64,000 nucleotides of DNA, taken from Xylona heveae TC161 (taxonomy: Eukaryota; Ascomycota; Xylonomycetes; Xylonales; Xylonaceae). The stretch spans positions 248,001 to 312,000 of the forward strand of contig NW_017264205.1 of the NCBI RefSeq assembly GCF_001619985.1, read 5' to 3'. The notes beneath the pieces are model-generated. The model did no database searches. It worked only from the letters and a program-made list of their open reading frames with translations, and had not been told where the DNA came from. Within the stretch, counting starts at the first letter, position 1; each line of letters starts with the position of its first letter. Both the position numbers and the translations under genes were made by a program. Positions 24,141 to 33,651 of this stretch are shown here, piece by piece.

Positions 24141-24172
24141 AGGACCACAGGAGCTTGTGATCCTGTGGTCCT
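24141..24172. repeat. Perfect 12-bp inverted repeat
   Basis: AGGACCACAGGA pairs with TCCTGTGGTCCT across an 8-nt loop. It stands alone in the gene-poor stretch. Role unknown. Confidence 0.7.
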
Positions 24173-24966
24173 GTGATCCAATCCTCCAATCAAGAGCTGC
24201 GCCCAGATCACCAAAGCGTAGATCGATCCTATTGGGTCAGACGGTAGAGTTGTCTTGCTTAGCTTACTTCGTCTACTCGATGTGCTTGAAGTGTTGAACT
24301 GGCAGGTGCTGTTTAAGAGGTTGACTGCCCTCTGATACCCAGTAGATTGTTTACAAAACATATACACGCTAAATCGTGTTGTTTTCGTGCTAGCGTCCCT
24401 TTGTTTGTATATGTTGTTGTTGTTGTTGTAGTGTATATAACTCTAGCGTGCTTCATAACAAAACAAAGAAGATATCAAACGGCCAAGTGGTACACAGGGA
24501 AAGAACGGGCTCGCTTGCTCAGACGTCAAACGTAACTACGTGACTATAGTCCGAGAGTCCCATACGACAAACGACAAGCTGGAGATATATACCCGCATAT
24601 CACGAATAATATCCCCATGACCCCATGAGCCTTATTGTCTTACTGTGCATTTTATATCCCATACAGTCAACCGACTCCATTTCCTTCATATTTTCGATGC
24701 AGAGCTCAGATCTTCGGGGGCTAGTGTTGAGACTTCCCGCCAAACAATGAGGGGAAACTTCAACGCAACCCTGGACTCGTAATATTTGGTTATCGTAGGT
24801 TTAGACTTCTGTAGCTGGAAATATAAAGTTGAAATTATACCCAAGTCCCCCTCATTCCTAGACTGCACCATTCCGCCCTAAATTCAAAAATAGTATACTA
24901 TCAAATATAAGACAAAAAGATAAACCCCCTTGTTATGCTGTCATTCTGCCTTTTGCCCTATGAAAT

Positions 24967-25299
24967 TCAAGCACGTCTTTCGAAACAATTGTCAGCCAAT
25001 TGAAAACCATGCAATGCCAAAATAGTAAAGATTGGCTTGATAGCCCAGTGTACGGCCAACAGTCCCAGACAATGGCCCCTCATCTGTAAACCAGCCTGGG
25101 CCGACGTAGTAAACGTCCCCGTTTCACCATAAATTCCTATAATCGAATAAATCCACGTCGCCAGAATGAGGAGTTGACACTCGCCATCAAAACCGGCCCG
25201 AGATATGAGTATGTGATGGCAGTGTGCAAGACTGCCGCCAACAATCCCAGAATCATACATCATTGACCAGAAGTCGCATGGGCTCACCAGCCTAACCAA
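24967..25299 (-). other. Uncertain coding fragment, hydrophobic
   Basis: A 110-codon open frame (read as GTG/ATG start) with hydrophobic segments such as LLILATWIYSIIGIYG and HCLGLLAVHWAIKPIF separated by polar turns, which is more protein-like than its neighbours. CTCCTCAG just upstream (about 25313-25320) could be an acceptor. I do not recognise the family and cannot link further exons. It may be the last exon of a small membrane protein, or chance. Confidence 0.2.
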
Positions 25300-26436
25300 G
25301 AAGCCAGTCTGCTGAGGAGGGATTTGAATAGAAAAACAATGGACCGGACCACTTCGCCGGGTTATTGGTTTGACACGTAATCTAATTTGATCGAGAATCT
25401 TTCTTTCGAGAAATTGTATTCGAACTGCAATTAAAAACCCCCTCGTGTGAGATTCTTAAAGTGCTCCGATAGCCTCGAGTACTATCCACCTTCTCGCAAA
25501 AGTTCAAGGGCCAGGAGCATGGACTGGTATATTGAGGCGGATCAGGGTCGGAGTCTGAAGACAGCTTGGAGAAGATATCTTGAGCCCAAGACAGACAAAA
25601 AAATGGCGTCGAATACAAGGAATAGGATGGAATAGCCAAGAAAATTTTGGTTGTTCATAGAGGACCGAGATATTAAATAGTCTCGGAGGAGAAGAGCGTA
25701 GAGTTAAATAGGAACGAAAAAGTTTGGCATCATTGGGACTAATTAAATACAGAGCACGGAGCCTAGTTGAAAAAAGAACAAAGGAGGAAAACATCATCAA
25801 GCAACGAAGGAAGATGAAAGAAGGAGAGAGTTGTCGAATGGAAAGGGGCAGGATTAGAATGGACACTGCGACGAGAACGTTCAAAGACAGAATCCAGACA
25901 GCTAGGAAGGCAGGGAGCACCAAAAAGGATATATAATGACGAGGGAAATGGATTCATCCCTGATGGAGATCAGGAAACCCTTCACCACGATGCCGGCAAT
26001 GATTGATTGACTTGTAGTTATTTCCTACAGTCCTACTATATCTGCAATTCGGTGGCGAAAGAGGATGGGTAATTCCGCCGTGAGCAAAGATGGGCATTAA
26101 CCCCTACTCCTCTGAATTAGGGATATAGCTACCCGGCAAGTTATCGTCAAATGGAAATTATGAAATGTTATCACCATAAAGGGTAATAATGCGTAGGCAC
26201 GAGCCTCGCGCATAAAGGGAAAGGGCTGAAATAGGGTAGGAAGCTTGGGCCACCCTCGCCAAGCTAGACGACTTGTAGTTCGGTAATCGCTCCTTCTCTC
26301 CACAATCTTTTGCGAACATCACCAACCTCCGTCATAGTCCCTTCCGTATGTTGCGTGACGCTCAACATTCACTGCAATCGCGGCTTCTGTCGCCGTTCCT
26401 TCCTCGCTGGCTCAGAACGCACCACAGTCGGTTACC

Positions 26437-29400
26437 ATGGACGACCACGAGCAGTCGCGTCCTGATCACCACCAGGATTTTCCCCCCGAATCTCGTCTCT
26501 CCTCCTCCTCTCCTCACCCTTCACATAACGATCAGCAAGAAAGCTCGTTCGAAGATTCTCATTTCTCCTTACTTTCGATTCCAATCCTTGTGATCAAGAC
26601 CTTGTTCACTTCCAACTCACTTCTTCCTGATTTCTTGATAAATCCCAAACCTGCTGTCAAAATGACACCCCCTCAGAACCAGCAGGCGCGTAACAACCGC
26701 CGTGCTCACCCTCAGAACTCTTCCATGCCCCCCCCGCCCTCTGCTCCTCCAAACGAGGTTGGATTTTTCAGCGCTATGCTCCACGGTCATTACGACCCAG
26801 CTCACCCGTATGGGATGCCTTACAATACCAATACCAATGCTATGCCCTACGTTCCTGGCACCTACGCGGACGCAGGACCGGCTCTCAACACAACTCCCTC
26901 TGTTCTTGGAACTTACGCGGACGCAAGCCCTGCAACGGCGCCTCCAACACCCATGTCATGGGAGTACAGCACCCCTCAGAACACGGGAGAGAAGAGAAGC
27001 TTCGAGACCTTTAGCGCTCAGGATGCAACTGCAGCAAATATCGACCCTTCGTAAGTAAACAAGTGTATTGAAAGCAACTCGCCGCTGACATCACAATAAA
27101 ATAGACAACAGATTCATGCCGAGACCGAAAACTCTCAGGCTGGCTTCCCTATTTGGGGCCAAAATCAGAACGCAAATGCGTCGAACCATATTGCCGAGCC
27201 CAATAGAGCTCAGGCCGGTTTCCTTCAAGAGAGAAGCCATAGACATCGCTCAAATCCTTCACTCTTTTCCACCAACACTCATGCCGAGACCGAAAACTCT
27301 CTGGCCGGTTTCCAACAAAGGAACCGTAGACAGAACGCGAACGCGTAAGTAAACAATACCAAATAAACATGGGACGCGTCACTGAGCATCATGATAAAGC
27401 AGGCGACAAGTTCACGCCGAGATGAATAGATCTCTGGGCGGTTTATCCACTGAAAACCGTATGCTGAACGCCAACGCGTAAGTAGAAGGTGCACCCAAGC
27501 AGCAGAGACCAGACACTAAATATCACAATAAAACAGACAACCTTTTTATCCTCAGAGGAATAGACCTCAGGACGGGCATTTCAATAGAAACCATATCCCG
27601 ATCGCAAACGCGTCAAACAATTTTCGCCCAAATGGCAACGAGACCAATAGATCTCAGACTAGCTATCCCAATGGTGGTCTTTTCCAGAATACAAACGCGT
27701 AAGTAAAAAAGGTGGTAAACATGAAACGCGTCACTGAATATCTGAAATAGACAACCTTTTCATGCCGAGACAAGAAGATCTCAGGCCGATAGAAATCGTC
27801 TATCGAACGCAAATGCGTCAAACAATTTTCGCCCAAATGGCAATAGATCTCAGACTGGGTATCCCAATGGCGGCCTTTACCAGAATGCAAACACGTAAGT
27901 AAACACGGTGGTAAACATGGAACGCGTCGCTGAATATTACTATGAAACAGACAACCTTTTCATGCCGAGACAAGAAGATCTCAGGCCGATAGAAATCGTC
28001 TATCGAACGCGAACGCGTCAAATAATTTTAGCCCAAATGGCAGCGAGACCAATAGATCTCAGACCAATTATTCTAATGGTGGCCTTTACCAGAATGCAAA
28101 CGCGTAAGTAAACACGGTGGTAAACATGGAACGCGTCGCTGAATATCACGATAAACAGTCAAGCCAATGATGGCAGACTGAATACGCAGATTGTCGCCGG
28201 GACTGGGAGGTCACCAGCTTCCCCCAGAAATTTTACTCAACACGATAATTCTACTCCATCTACTCCCACCCTTCATATTCCTGGTGCATTTGGCACACCG
28301 GAGACACCGACACCAATTATACCCGATCGAAGTTATCAAATTAGACGCCCTCTCCCTTATCCTATTCCCTCGGTAAGTTTAAAACTCTCTTTTTATTCAT
28401 CCTTTCGATACCTCGTGCGTGTGTGCCTTAAAATATATATTTTCCAAAGTCGCTAACCTTTGAATATTAGCAACATCCCTCCCGCCGATTATTTAACAGA
28501 GTGGTCAATATTTCGCTTCAAGATTTGGGCGCTGGCCTTGGTCATACTGCAACCTTCACTGCAAAGGCTGCTACAGCGCTTTGCCGAGGGGGCCAATCCA
28601 TCATCTGGCCCCCTCCTCGCGCTGTTTCTTCTATCGCAAGGGCGGTCCGTCCGACCGCCCTTGCGATAGAAGAAACCTATGATCGCGTCAAGCGAAGAGC
28701 GGTACACGCCATTGCGCGTGTACCGGAAACGGCTAGAGTGGTGTCGCACCGACTAAATGAGGTGCGACGGCACTCTAGCCGTCGCCTGAGGCGGTCCCAG
28801 CTCGACCGCCTCAGGCGGCAATCGCCTATTCGGGCGACCAGCGCCGCTGTTGCACCTACCAACAGCGGCGCTGGTCGCCCCGAGGACCTTCTGGCCAGCC
28901 TTAGGCCAGAAGGTCCTGAGCTCGTCGAGCTCATGAGCGGCCCCTCCGGGGCCGTTCCCGCGGCTCCCCTTGCCGATCAAGGGGAGCCAGCCAGTTGCAG
29001 GGGGCCCACTGAGTTGCAGGGCCTCCTGCAACAACAACTTGAAGCGACACTCCGCGAGGCCGCGGAGTTTGAGGAGCGGGTCGAGAGGGATTTGCTGGAG
29101 AGGCAAATCTCTCTCGACCTGGAGAGAGCGGCTGCTGCGGCTTCGCCCGTGACGGCCGATTCTCCGTCCGACTTGTCCTCCCCTCCCCAGGGGAGACGTG
29201 TGCGCTGGGAGCACACGCCTGGGGGCGGTGTGAGGACAACGGTAAGAAATTACCAGGTCGGTCGGAGGATCGACAGCACGGGCGAAAGCCCAGTGGCCGC
29301 CTCTGAGGAGGCGGACAGCCAGAAACCTCTCCGGCGTGTCCTGCGGGACACACCCGCCAGACGGCGGCGCCAGCACCCCCTGCACCAGGTAACTCCCCTA

Positions 29401-30523
29401 GATTCAAGAAACTTTTCGATCAACTGAGCTAACTTCGCTGACGTGAGGCCAACTAAAGCAGGGGGGTGCTGGTGCACCGCCGTCCTGGCGGGACCGCCTC
29501 CGGTCCTCCTCGGGCCAAGCTGGAGGAACAGAAAGTTCCTCCACTGACTGCACGGTGTCCAAAGATATTTTGGACACCGTGCAGAGAGATTTGGAAGTTT
29601 TCCAAATCTCAGATAGACGGGCGGCGGACCGCGCCCACATCGCCGCCGAACAAAAGCGGCAAGAAGAAGCCGCCCAAAAGGCACGGGCCGCCGCCCTTCA
29701 GGCCGAAGCCGAGGCCAGAGAGGCGGCCAAGCGGCCGGCAAGACCTCGAAAACTTGTGCCGGCCGCAACGGCCGTCACGGCTCTGTCCCAGGAATGGGAC
29801 TCCAAAGTTGACGTCGCCATGGCGACGGAGTCTCTCGACGCCGTCCTCGCGCAGACGTCAACCGGGGGCCAAATTACGCGAAGAGACCTCGGCACCATCC
29901 TCCCAGGCCTACGCGATCGCTTGGGAGGATGGTTGAACGATGAGGCCGTCAATGCCTATATTCAGTCGGTTGTTGACTATGGTCAACAAGAGCGTGGGGA
30001 CGGGATTTCTCGGCGCGGTGAGACCCCTCAGGTACATGCCTTCAACACATACTTCTACAAGAATCTTCGCGAAAGGGGGGTCCAAAGCATCCTGCGATGG
30101 TCGAAACGGGCGAAAATAGGAGGGAAATCTCTACTTAAGGTTGAGAAGGTTTTTATTCCCGTGCACGAGCATAGCCATTGGACGTTAATTGTGGTAAGCC
30201 CGAAAGATAGGACCATAGAATATTTTGATTCTATGAATGGTAAACCCGATCGCTTTATCAAGAATGTTAAAAAGTGGCTCAAGGAGGAGTTGGGCGACAA
30301 GTGGGATGAGGACGAGTGGGAAGTCCCAGCAGTTGTGGGACCACAGCAAGAAAATGGTATTGACTGTGGGGTTTTCGTTTCAACAACCGCGAAGATGATT
30401 ATGCTGGGTATCGATCCAATGTCCTATTCACAGAGGAACATTCCAGCACAACGGCGAAGAATGGTCGCAGAACTTTTGAATGGTGGATTTTCGGGTGATT
30501 TTGCACCGCAGCCTTTGGAGTAG
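26437..30523 (+). CDS. Ulp1/C48-family cysteine protease with exon-repeat N-terminus and hairpin-coded middle
   Basis: Nine exons in one frame: 26437-27050, 27105-27344, 27403-27477, 27537-27698, 27751-27894, 27951-28103, 28159-28372, 28471-29388, 29462-30523; 1193 aa. A second in-frame ATG at 26662 could be the true start. Residues about 205-463 are Asn/Gln/Ser-rich repeats, one or more per exon (HAETENSQAGF, NRSQ, NGGLYQNANA). Residues about 569-997 are Ala/Arg/Glu-rich, partly coiled-coil, and are coded by the inverted-repeat chain. The C-terminus is a Ulp1 domain with His1079 (EHSHWTLIV), Asp1096 (YFDSMNG), Gln1135/1136 (GPQQENGIDCG) and Cys1142, so it may be an active SUMO/NEDD8-type isopeptidase; target unknown. 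Ulp1 domains also occur in some DNA transposons (KDZ, Mutator-like), but no transposase or terminal repeats are seen here. Confidence 0.82.
27051..28158 (+). repeat. Tandem duplicated exon+intron units (phase 2-2)
   Basis: Five exons (240, 75, 162, 144, 153 nt, all multiples of three) are flanked by phase-2 introns. The introns start GTAAGTAAAC or close to it and share internal blocks such as TAAACATGGAACGCGTC and AATAAAACAG-like acceptors. The units 27751-27950 and 27951-28158 are nearly identical in exon and intron, so duplication took the whole genomic unit. The start of exon 1 also carries an internal direct repeat (GTTCCTGGCACCTACGCGG at about 26849 and a copy near 26908). Confidence 0.9.
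28575..29119 (+). repeat. Chain of perfect hairpins in coding exon 8 (core)
   Basis: Arms, left/right: 28575-28579/28619-28623 and 28586-28595/28606-28615 (nested); 28624-28647/28653-28676 (24 bp perfect, loop 5); 28700-28709/28716-28725; 28729-28740/28771-28782 enclosing 28743-28750/28761-28768; 28783-28796/28804-28817; 28834-28852/28860-28878 (19 bp); 28883-28896/28904-28917; 28917-28923/28927-28933; 28938-28944/28948-28954; 28962-28971/28979-28988; 29013-29020/29025-29032; 29049-29056/29061-29068; 29079-29095/29103-29119 (one mismatch). By hand count about 63% of these 545 nt lie in paired arms. The frame stays open throughout. Adjacent stems often abut with no spacer. Confidence 0.95.
29197..29933 (+). 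repeat. Continuation of the hairpin chain in exons 8-9
   Basis: Further arms: 29197-29203/29211-29217; 29297-29303/29308-29314; 29336-29341/29346-29351; 29491-29496/29501-29506; 29522-29529/29535-29542; 29548-29563/29569-29584 (16 bp, loop 5); 29586-29596/29600-29610 (11 bp, loop 3); 29785-29790/29795-29800; 16-nt palindrome 29812-29827 inside the stem 29807-29815/29854-29862; 29894-29905/29922-29933 (12 bp). The chain crosses the intron at 29389-29461 but stops near the start of the protease domain; only a few 6-bp stems occur beyond. Confidence 0.88.
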
Positions 30524-31298
30524 AGGGTTGAATGGTCGACGAGAAATGGTCACGTGGATCTTTGGGGTTGGTGGATTTCTTCTTGATTTTCTCTTTGTAT
30601 GAGCTCGCTATGGTTATTTGGCGTTTGTCGTTTGATGCTGTTCTCTGTTGTTTTCCAATGCTTCTTTTGCCCTGCCCTTTCATGATGCGTTGAAAAGCAA
30701 TGATGATTCCGCATCGCAGTGGCGTTTTCTGTTTTGTTTTTCAACTTCTCGTTTTTTTCAACATTCATTGATCCGAACTCGCGTGGCGTTATTGCTGGGG
30801 GTTTACATTTCTACTTGTTGGCGCTTTGTCTCTATGGTTTTGATTCATACCGTTTTCCTACCATTTTTCCGATCGGCAAACTGCTTCCCAGCGCATTGAA
30901 GACCCATAGCGGTCGCATGGTTCAAGGTTTTCTACGGTTTTCGTTCTGAGCAAATTTTTGTATGTCGCTTCACGAGTACCTCATGGCTTTGTCCTGACTC
31001 GTTTCTGTATTTTTCTTGTTGCTCTCATCTTGCTTTCGCTTAAATCATTATTCTCTTCGTTGGATGGCGTTGAGGGAGGCTCACAAAATAAAAGCTCGTC
31101 TTTGAAGGGGTTTGATGATACCATCTCGCATAGGCATATTTTTTCTAAAGTAGCATTTCTTAGACTTTTCACCGCCTGCGAGGATGAAGACTTTTTCCGA
31201 TTACATTGCATGAATACGTTATTGACTACCTAAACATTTAAAAGTTTCCTTGAAATGCTACGTGATATCTCATGGCTCGACTAAGCTCAAAAGCTAAA
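30524..31298. other. Convergent 3' flank
   Basis: Between the stop codons of the Ulp1-family gene and PI31. T-rich, probably both 3' UTRs. No gene was recognised. Confidence 0.5.
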
Positions 31299-33018
31299 TT
31301 AGATGAAATCACCGCTTCCAAAGCCGCTGAATGGGTTGGGTGGTCCTCCACTCCCTCCTCGAGGTCCACCTGGGAAACGCGGTCGGTCGCGTGGCGCGAA
31401 AGGTTCATCTCCAGGCCCAACAGGGTCGTATCGCGCGCCTAGCGGAGCTCTTAAAAATATTCGAAAAAACAAAAGGTTAGCAAAACGCGTTCCCAAAATT
31501 CGCCAAGATTCTGACCAACTCACCTTGAACCCACCCCTCCTTGGGGACTGTCCCGTCTGCCAGCAAACAAGGGATCATCAAACGTCGGATGCATTCCACC
31601 ACCACCAAAGCCACCACCAGGCCCGAACGTGCCTCGAAGTGGATCATGTGGACCAAGACCCTGTGGATACAGGTCATCTTGTCCAATGCTGAGAGGGTTG
31701 CGAGGTCCAGACCCTGGGCCGCCGAGAAATCCGGGCATCGAGCCGCGAGGCGGTCGGTTCATCTCGTACTCGTCCTCGAAGCCAGGAGGTGGAAAATCAC
31801 CGGGAGGGTGAGGAGGCCGGGCGGGTCGGGGGATGGCCAGTGGGTCATCGAAGGGATACGGTCTCGCAGGCTGAGGGAAGGTGTCGTCATCTGGATTTCG
31901 CTGGCCGCGAGGAGGAGGTCTGTTCGCAGATGACCCTTGAGCGGTAGCAGAGGCCGACTCAGTCTGCTCTTCCTCATAACCTGGCTTGTATAGCCCAGGA
32001 GCTAGTTTCTGAATGATGCTGATTTTGAAGAGCGCTGCTAGGTCCGATATCCGTCCCAGCGAGATGAACAGATTCTGTAGTAGGCGCTTTGCCTCGTCCA
32101 ACGGTGTGGGCCCTGGAGTCGCCGATCCGGCTATTGCGACGTGCTGCGGTGGTGCGACAGGTCGTGGATGTGATGGCGTAGGGGGAACAACCGTGGTCGC
32201 AGCCATCGATGGAGATGCGGGCGCAGGAGTATGTGGAGTTGTCTCCGGCGTGGAGGGTTCGGTTTGCGCCTCTTGCTCCATTTCGCCCAGTCGCTGGTGA
32301 GGTGCCTGAAACCGTGATTGGGATGGTGGCGGCAATGATGGAGTTTCAGTCAAGTTTGAGGGAGGGAAGGGTGTCGTGAGCGGCAGCGCAGATTCAGATA
32401 TATAGTCCCGTATCGCCACGTCAAAAGATGCTGTCTTGTCATCGCCGAGAGCGATGCCGAGTATGACGGCTTTGTTACCGAGACGGCTGATCTTGATTTG
32501 GTATTCCATTGAGGATTGAGCGTGCGCATAGCGGAACGCATAAGAGGAGGAGGTCGTTGCATTCCATGATGCAGGGAGGGGCTGAGTGTCATCTGCTTCG
32601 GAGCGGGCTTCTATTGCAAGTGAACGATTTTAGTTAGTATTTAAAAAGCACTGATGATTCTTTGGCAAAGCGAATAATGATAGATGATCAACGGCACATT
32701 CGGATATTATGAGGAGGAAAAGCTTCAATGCGGAAAGAAAGTAAAAGAACAGCTCCGATGAGCGGCGAATAATTCGCACTAAATGGAAGTGTGCGTACCG
32801 ATCTTGTCGTCTTCTCCAAGACCAATCAATCGAAATCCAACACCAAGCATGCAGGCATGACAGAAGAGAGCAATAGCCTCATACGCAGTTTTTAGCTGAG
32901 GGTGTTGCTGTTGTGACTCAGTACCGGCTTGATCAGGTTGCTGCGGATGAGGCAAGCTAAGTGCCATGAGCTTGCTCAGAGAGCTTGCGGACAATGGGTT
33001 CGCCACAGAAGACACCAT
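31299..33018 (-). CDS. PI31-like proteasome regulator
   Basis: Three exons, complement(31299-31449, 31524-32610, 32799-33018); 485 aa; introns 74 and 188 nt. It opens with NPLSASSLSKLMALSLP and a YEAIALFCHACMLGVGFRLIGLGED block, then YAFRYAH and ISRLGNKAVILG: the fold of the N-terminal FP domain of PI31/PSMF1. A central LFISLGRISDLAALFKISIIQKL segment completes that domain. The C-terminal half is Pro/Gly-rich with repeated D-P-L and G-x-P motifs (HDPLRGTFGPGGG, RYDPVGPGD), the usual PI31 tail that binds the 20S proteasome. The ATG at 33018 is chosen because upstream sequence is simple GGTGGT repeats. Found in cytosol/nucleus in other species; it modulates or transports proteasomes. Confidence 0.9.
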
Positions 33019-33651
33019 GATGCAGTTCAGGGTTATTAAATATGATAAATAATGTCAATCTGAAGTGTTCAGAAGAAGAAAGATACAATCTGAATGGTGG
33101 TGGTGGTGGCGTCGTCGAGTAATTGGAGCTTGGCGGGGTAGGTGTCAATTGATCGCGGTATAAGTAGGGAAATATAAGTGTAAGGGTTGTCGTCAGTTGC
33201 TGGCTCAAGCTCTCCCAGTTGGTCATAGTGTGGTGGGGTTCCGTTCGGACTACGTAGGCGAGCTGTAGCCTTAAGACGGAGAATTACGCTATCCAGCCTT
33301 GGGGCGGTTGTGGCTGGTTAAGCCACCGTCAAAAGGGCCTTTAAAAGGTGCTGTGGCTGATCCCAGTCGAAATATGATGACACTTGTGGGAAGATGCAAA
33401 GACATCTACTCGCGATAAGACAAATTGACACTCTCAAAATAGTATACTGATAATTGTTACGTCTTCAAAATCTCAAATTGGAGAGTATCTACTTTGATTG
33501 GATATCAGGAAGGACCATCAACCCTCGAAAAATAACGCCCGCTCAGAAGTGCTTGGAACAGTAGAACAATTAGCAAGAAAGAGTAAGATAGCAGGACATG
33601 GCGCATTCCATGCAACGGTTTTTGGCTGCGACCGGTGACAGCAATCTGCGG
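33019..33651. other. Intergenic region PI31 / ATG18
   Basis: It holds the PI31 promoter and the ATG18 3' flank (both genes on the minus strand). A short GGT-rich stretch is at about 33093-33110. No gene was recognised. Confidence 0.5.

Larger units (their letters stand above)
16547..26436. other. Gene-poor stretch of about 9.9 kb
   Basis: Both strands were read. Open frames are short (110 codons or fewer, apart from one of 151 and one of 139), have no recognisable family motif and no chain of exons I can defend. The stretch holds TACC/GGTA-rich sequence (about 21050-21680), short tandem repeats near 22610-22640 and 22690-22730, an assembly gap (22206-22215), A/T homopolymers, a perfect 12-bp inverted repeat (24141-24172) and CT-rich DNA near 25770-25960. 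No transposase, reverse transcriptase or terminal repeats were seen. Non-coding RNA or lineage-specific genes cannot be excluded. Confidence 0.5.

Noticed and set aside
16547-26436. Retroelement or DNA transposon remains
   Set aside because: No terminal repeats, transposase, integrase or reverse-transcriptase motif was seen on either strand by eye.
27051-28158. CRISPR-like array
   Set aside because: The repeats are in-frame exons and introns of a eukaryotic gene with unequal unit lengths, not short repeats with unique spacers.
28677-29768. Long minus-strand open frames of 85-210 codons opposite exons 8-9 of the Ulp1-family gene
   Set aside because: The inverted repeats make both strands similar in composition and keep antisense frames open. 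No domain or splice context supports them, and the plus frame joins cleanly to the protease.
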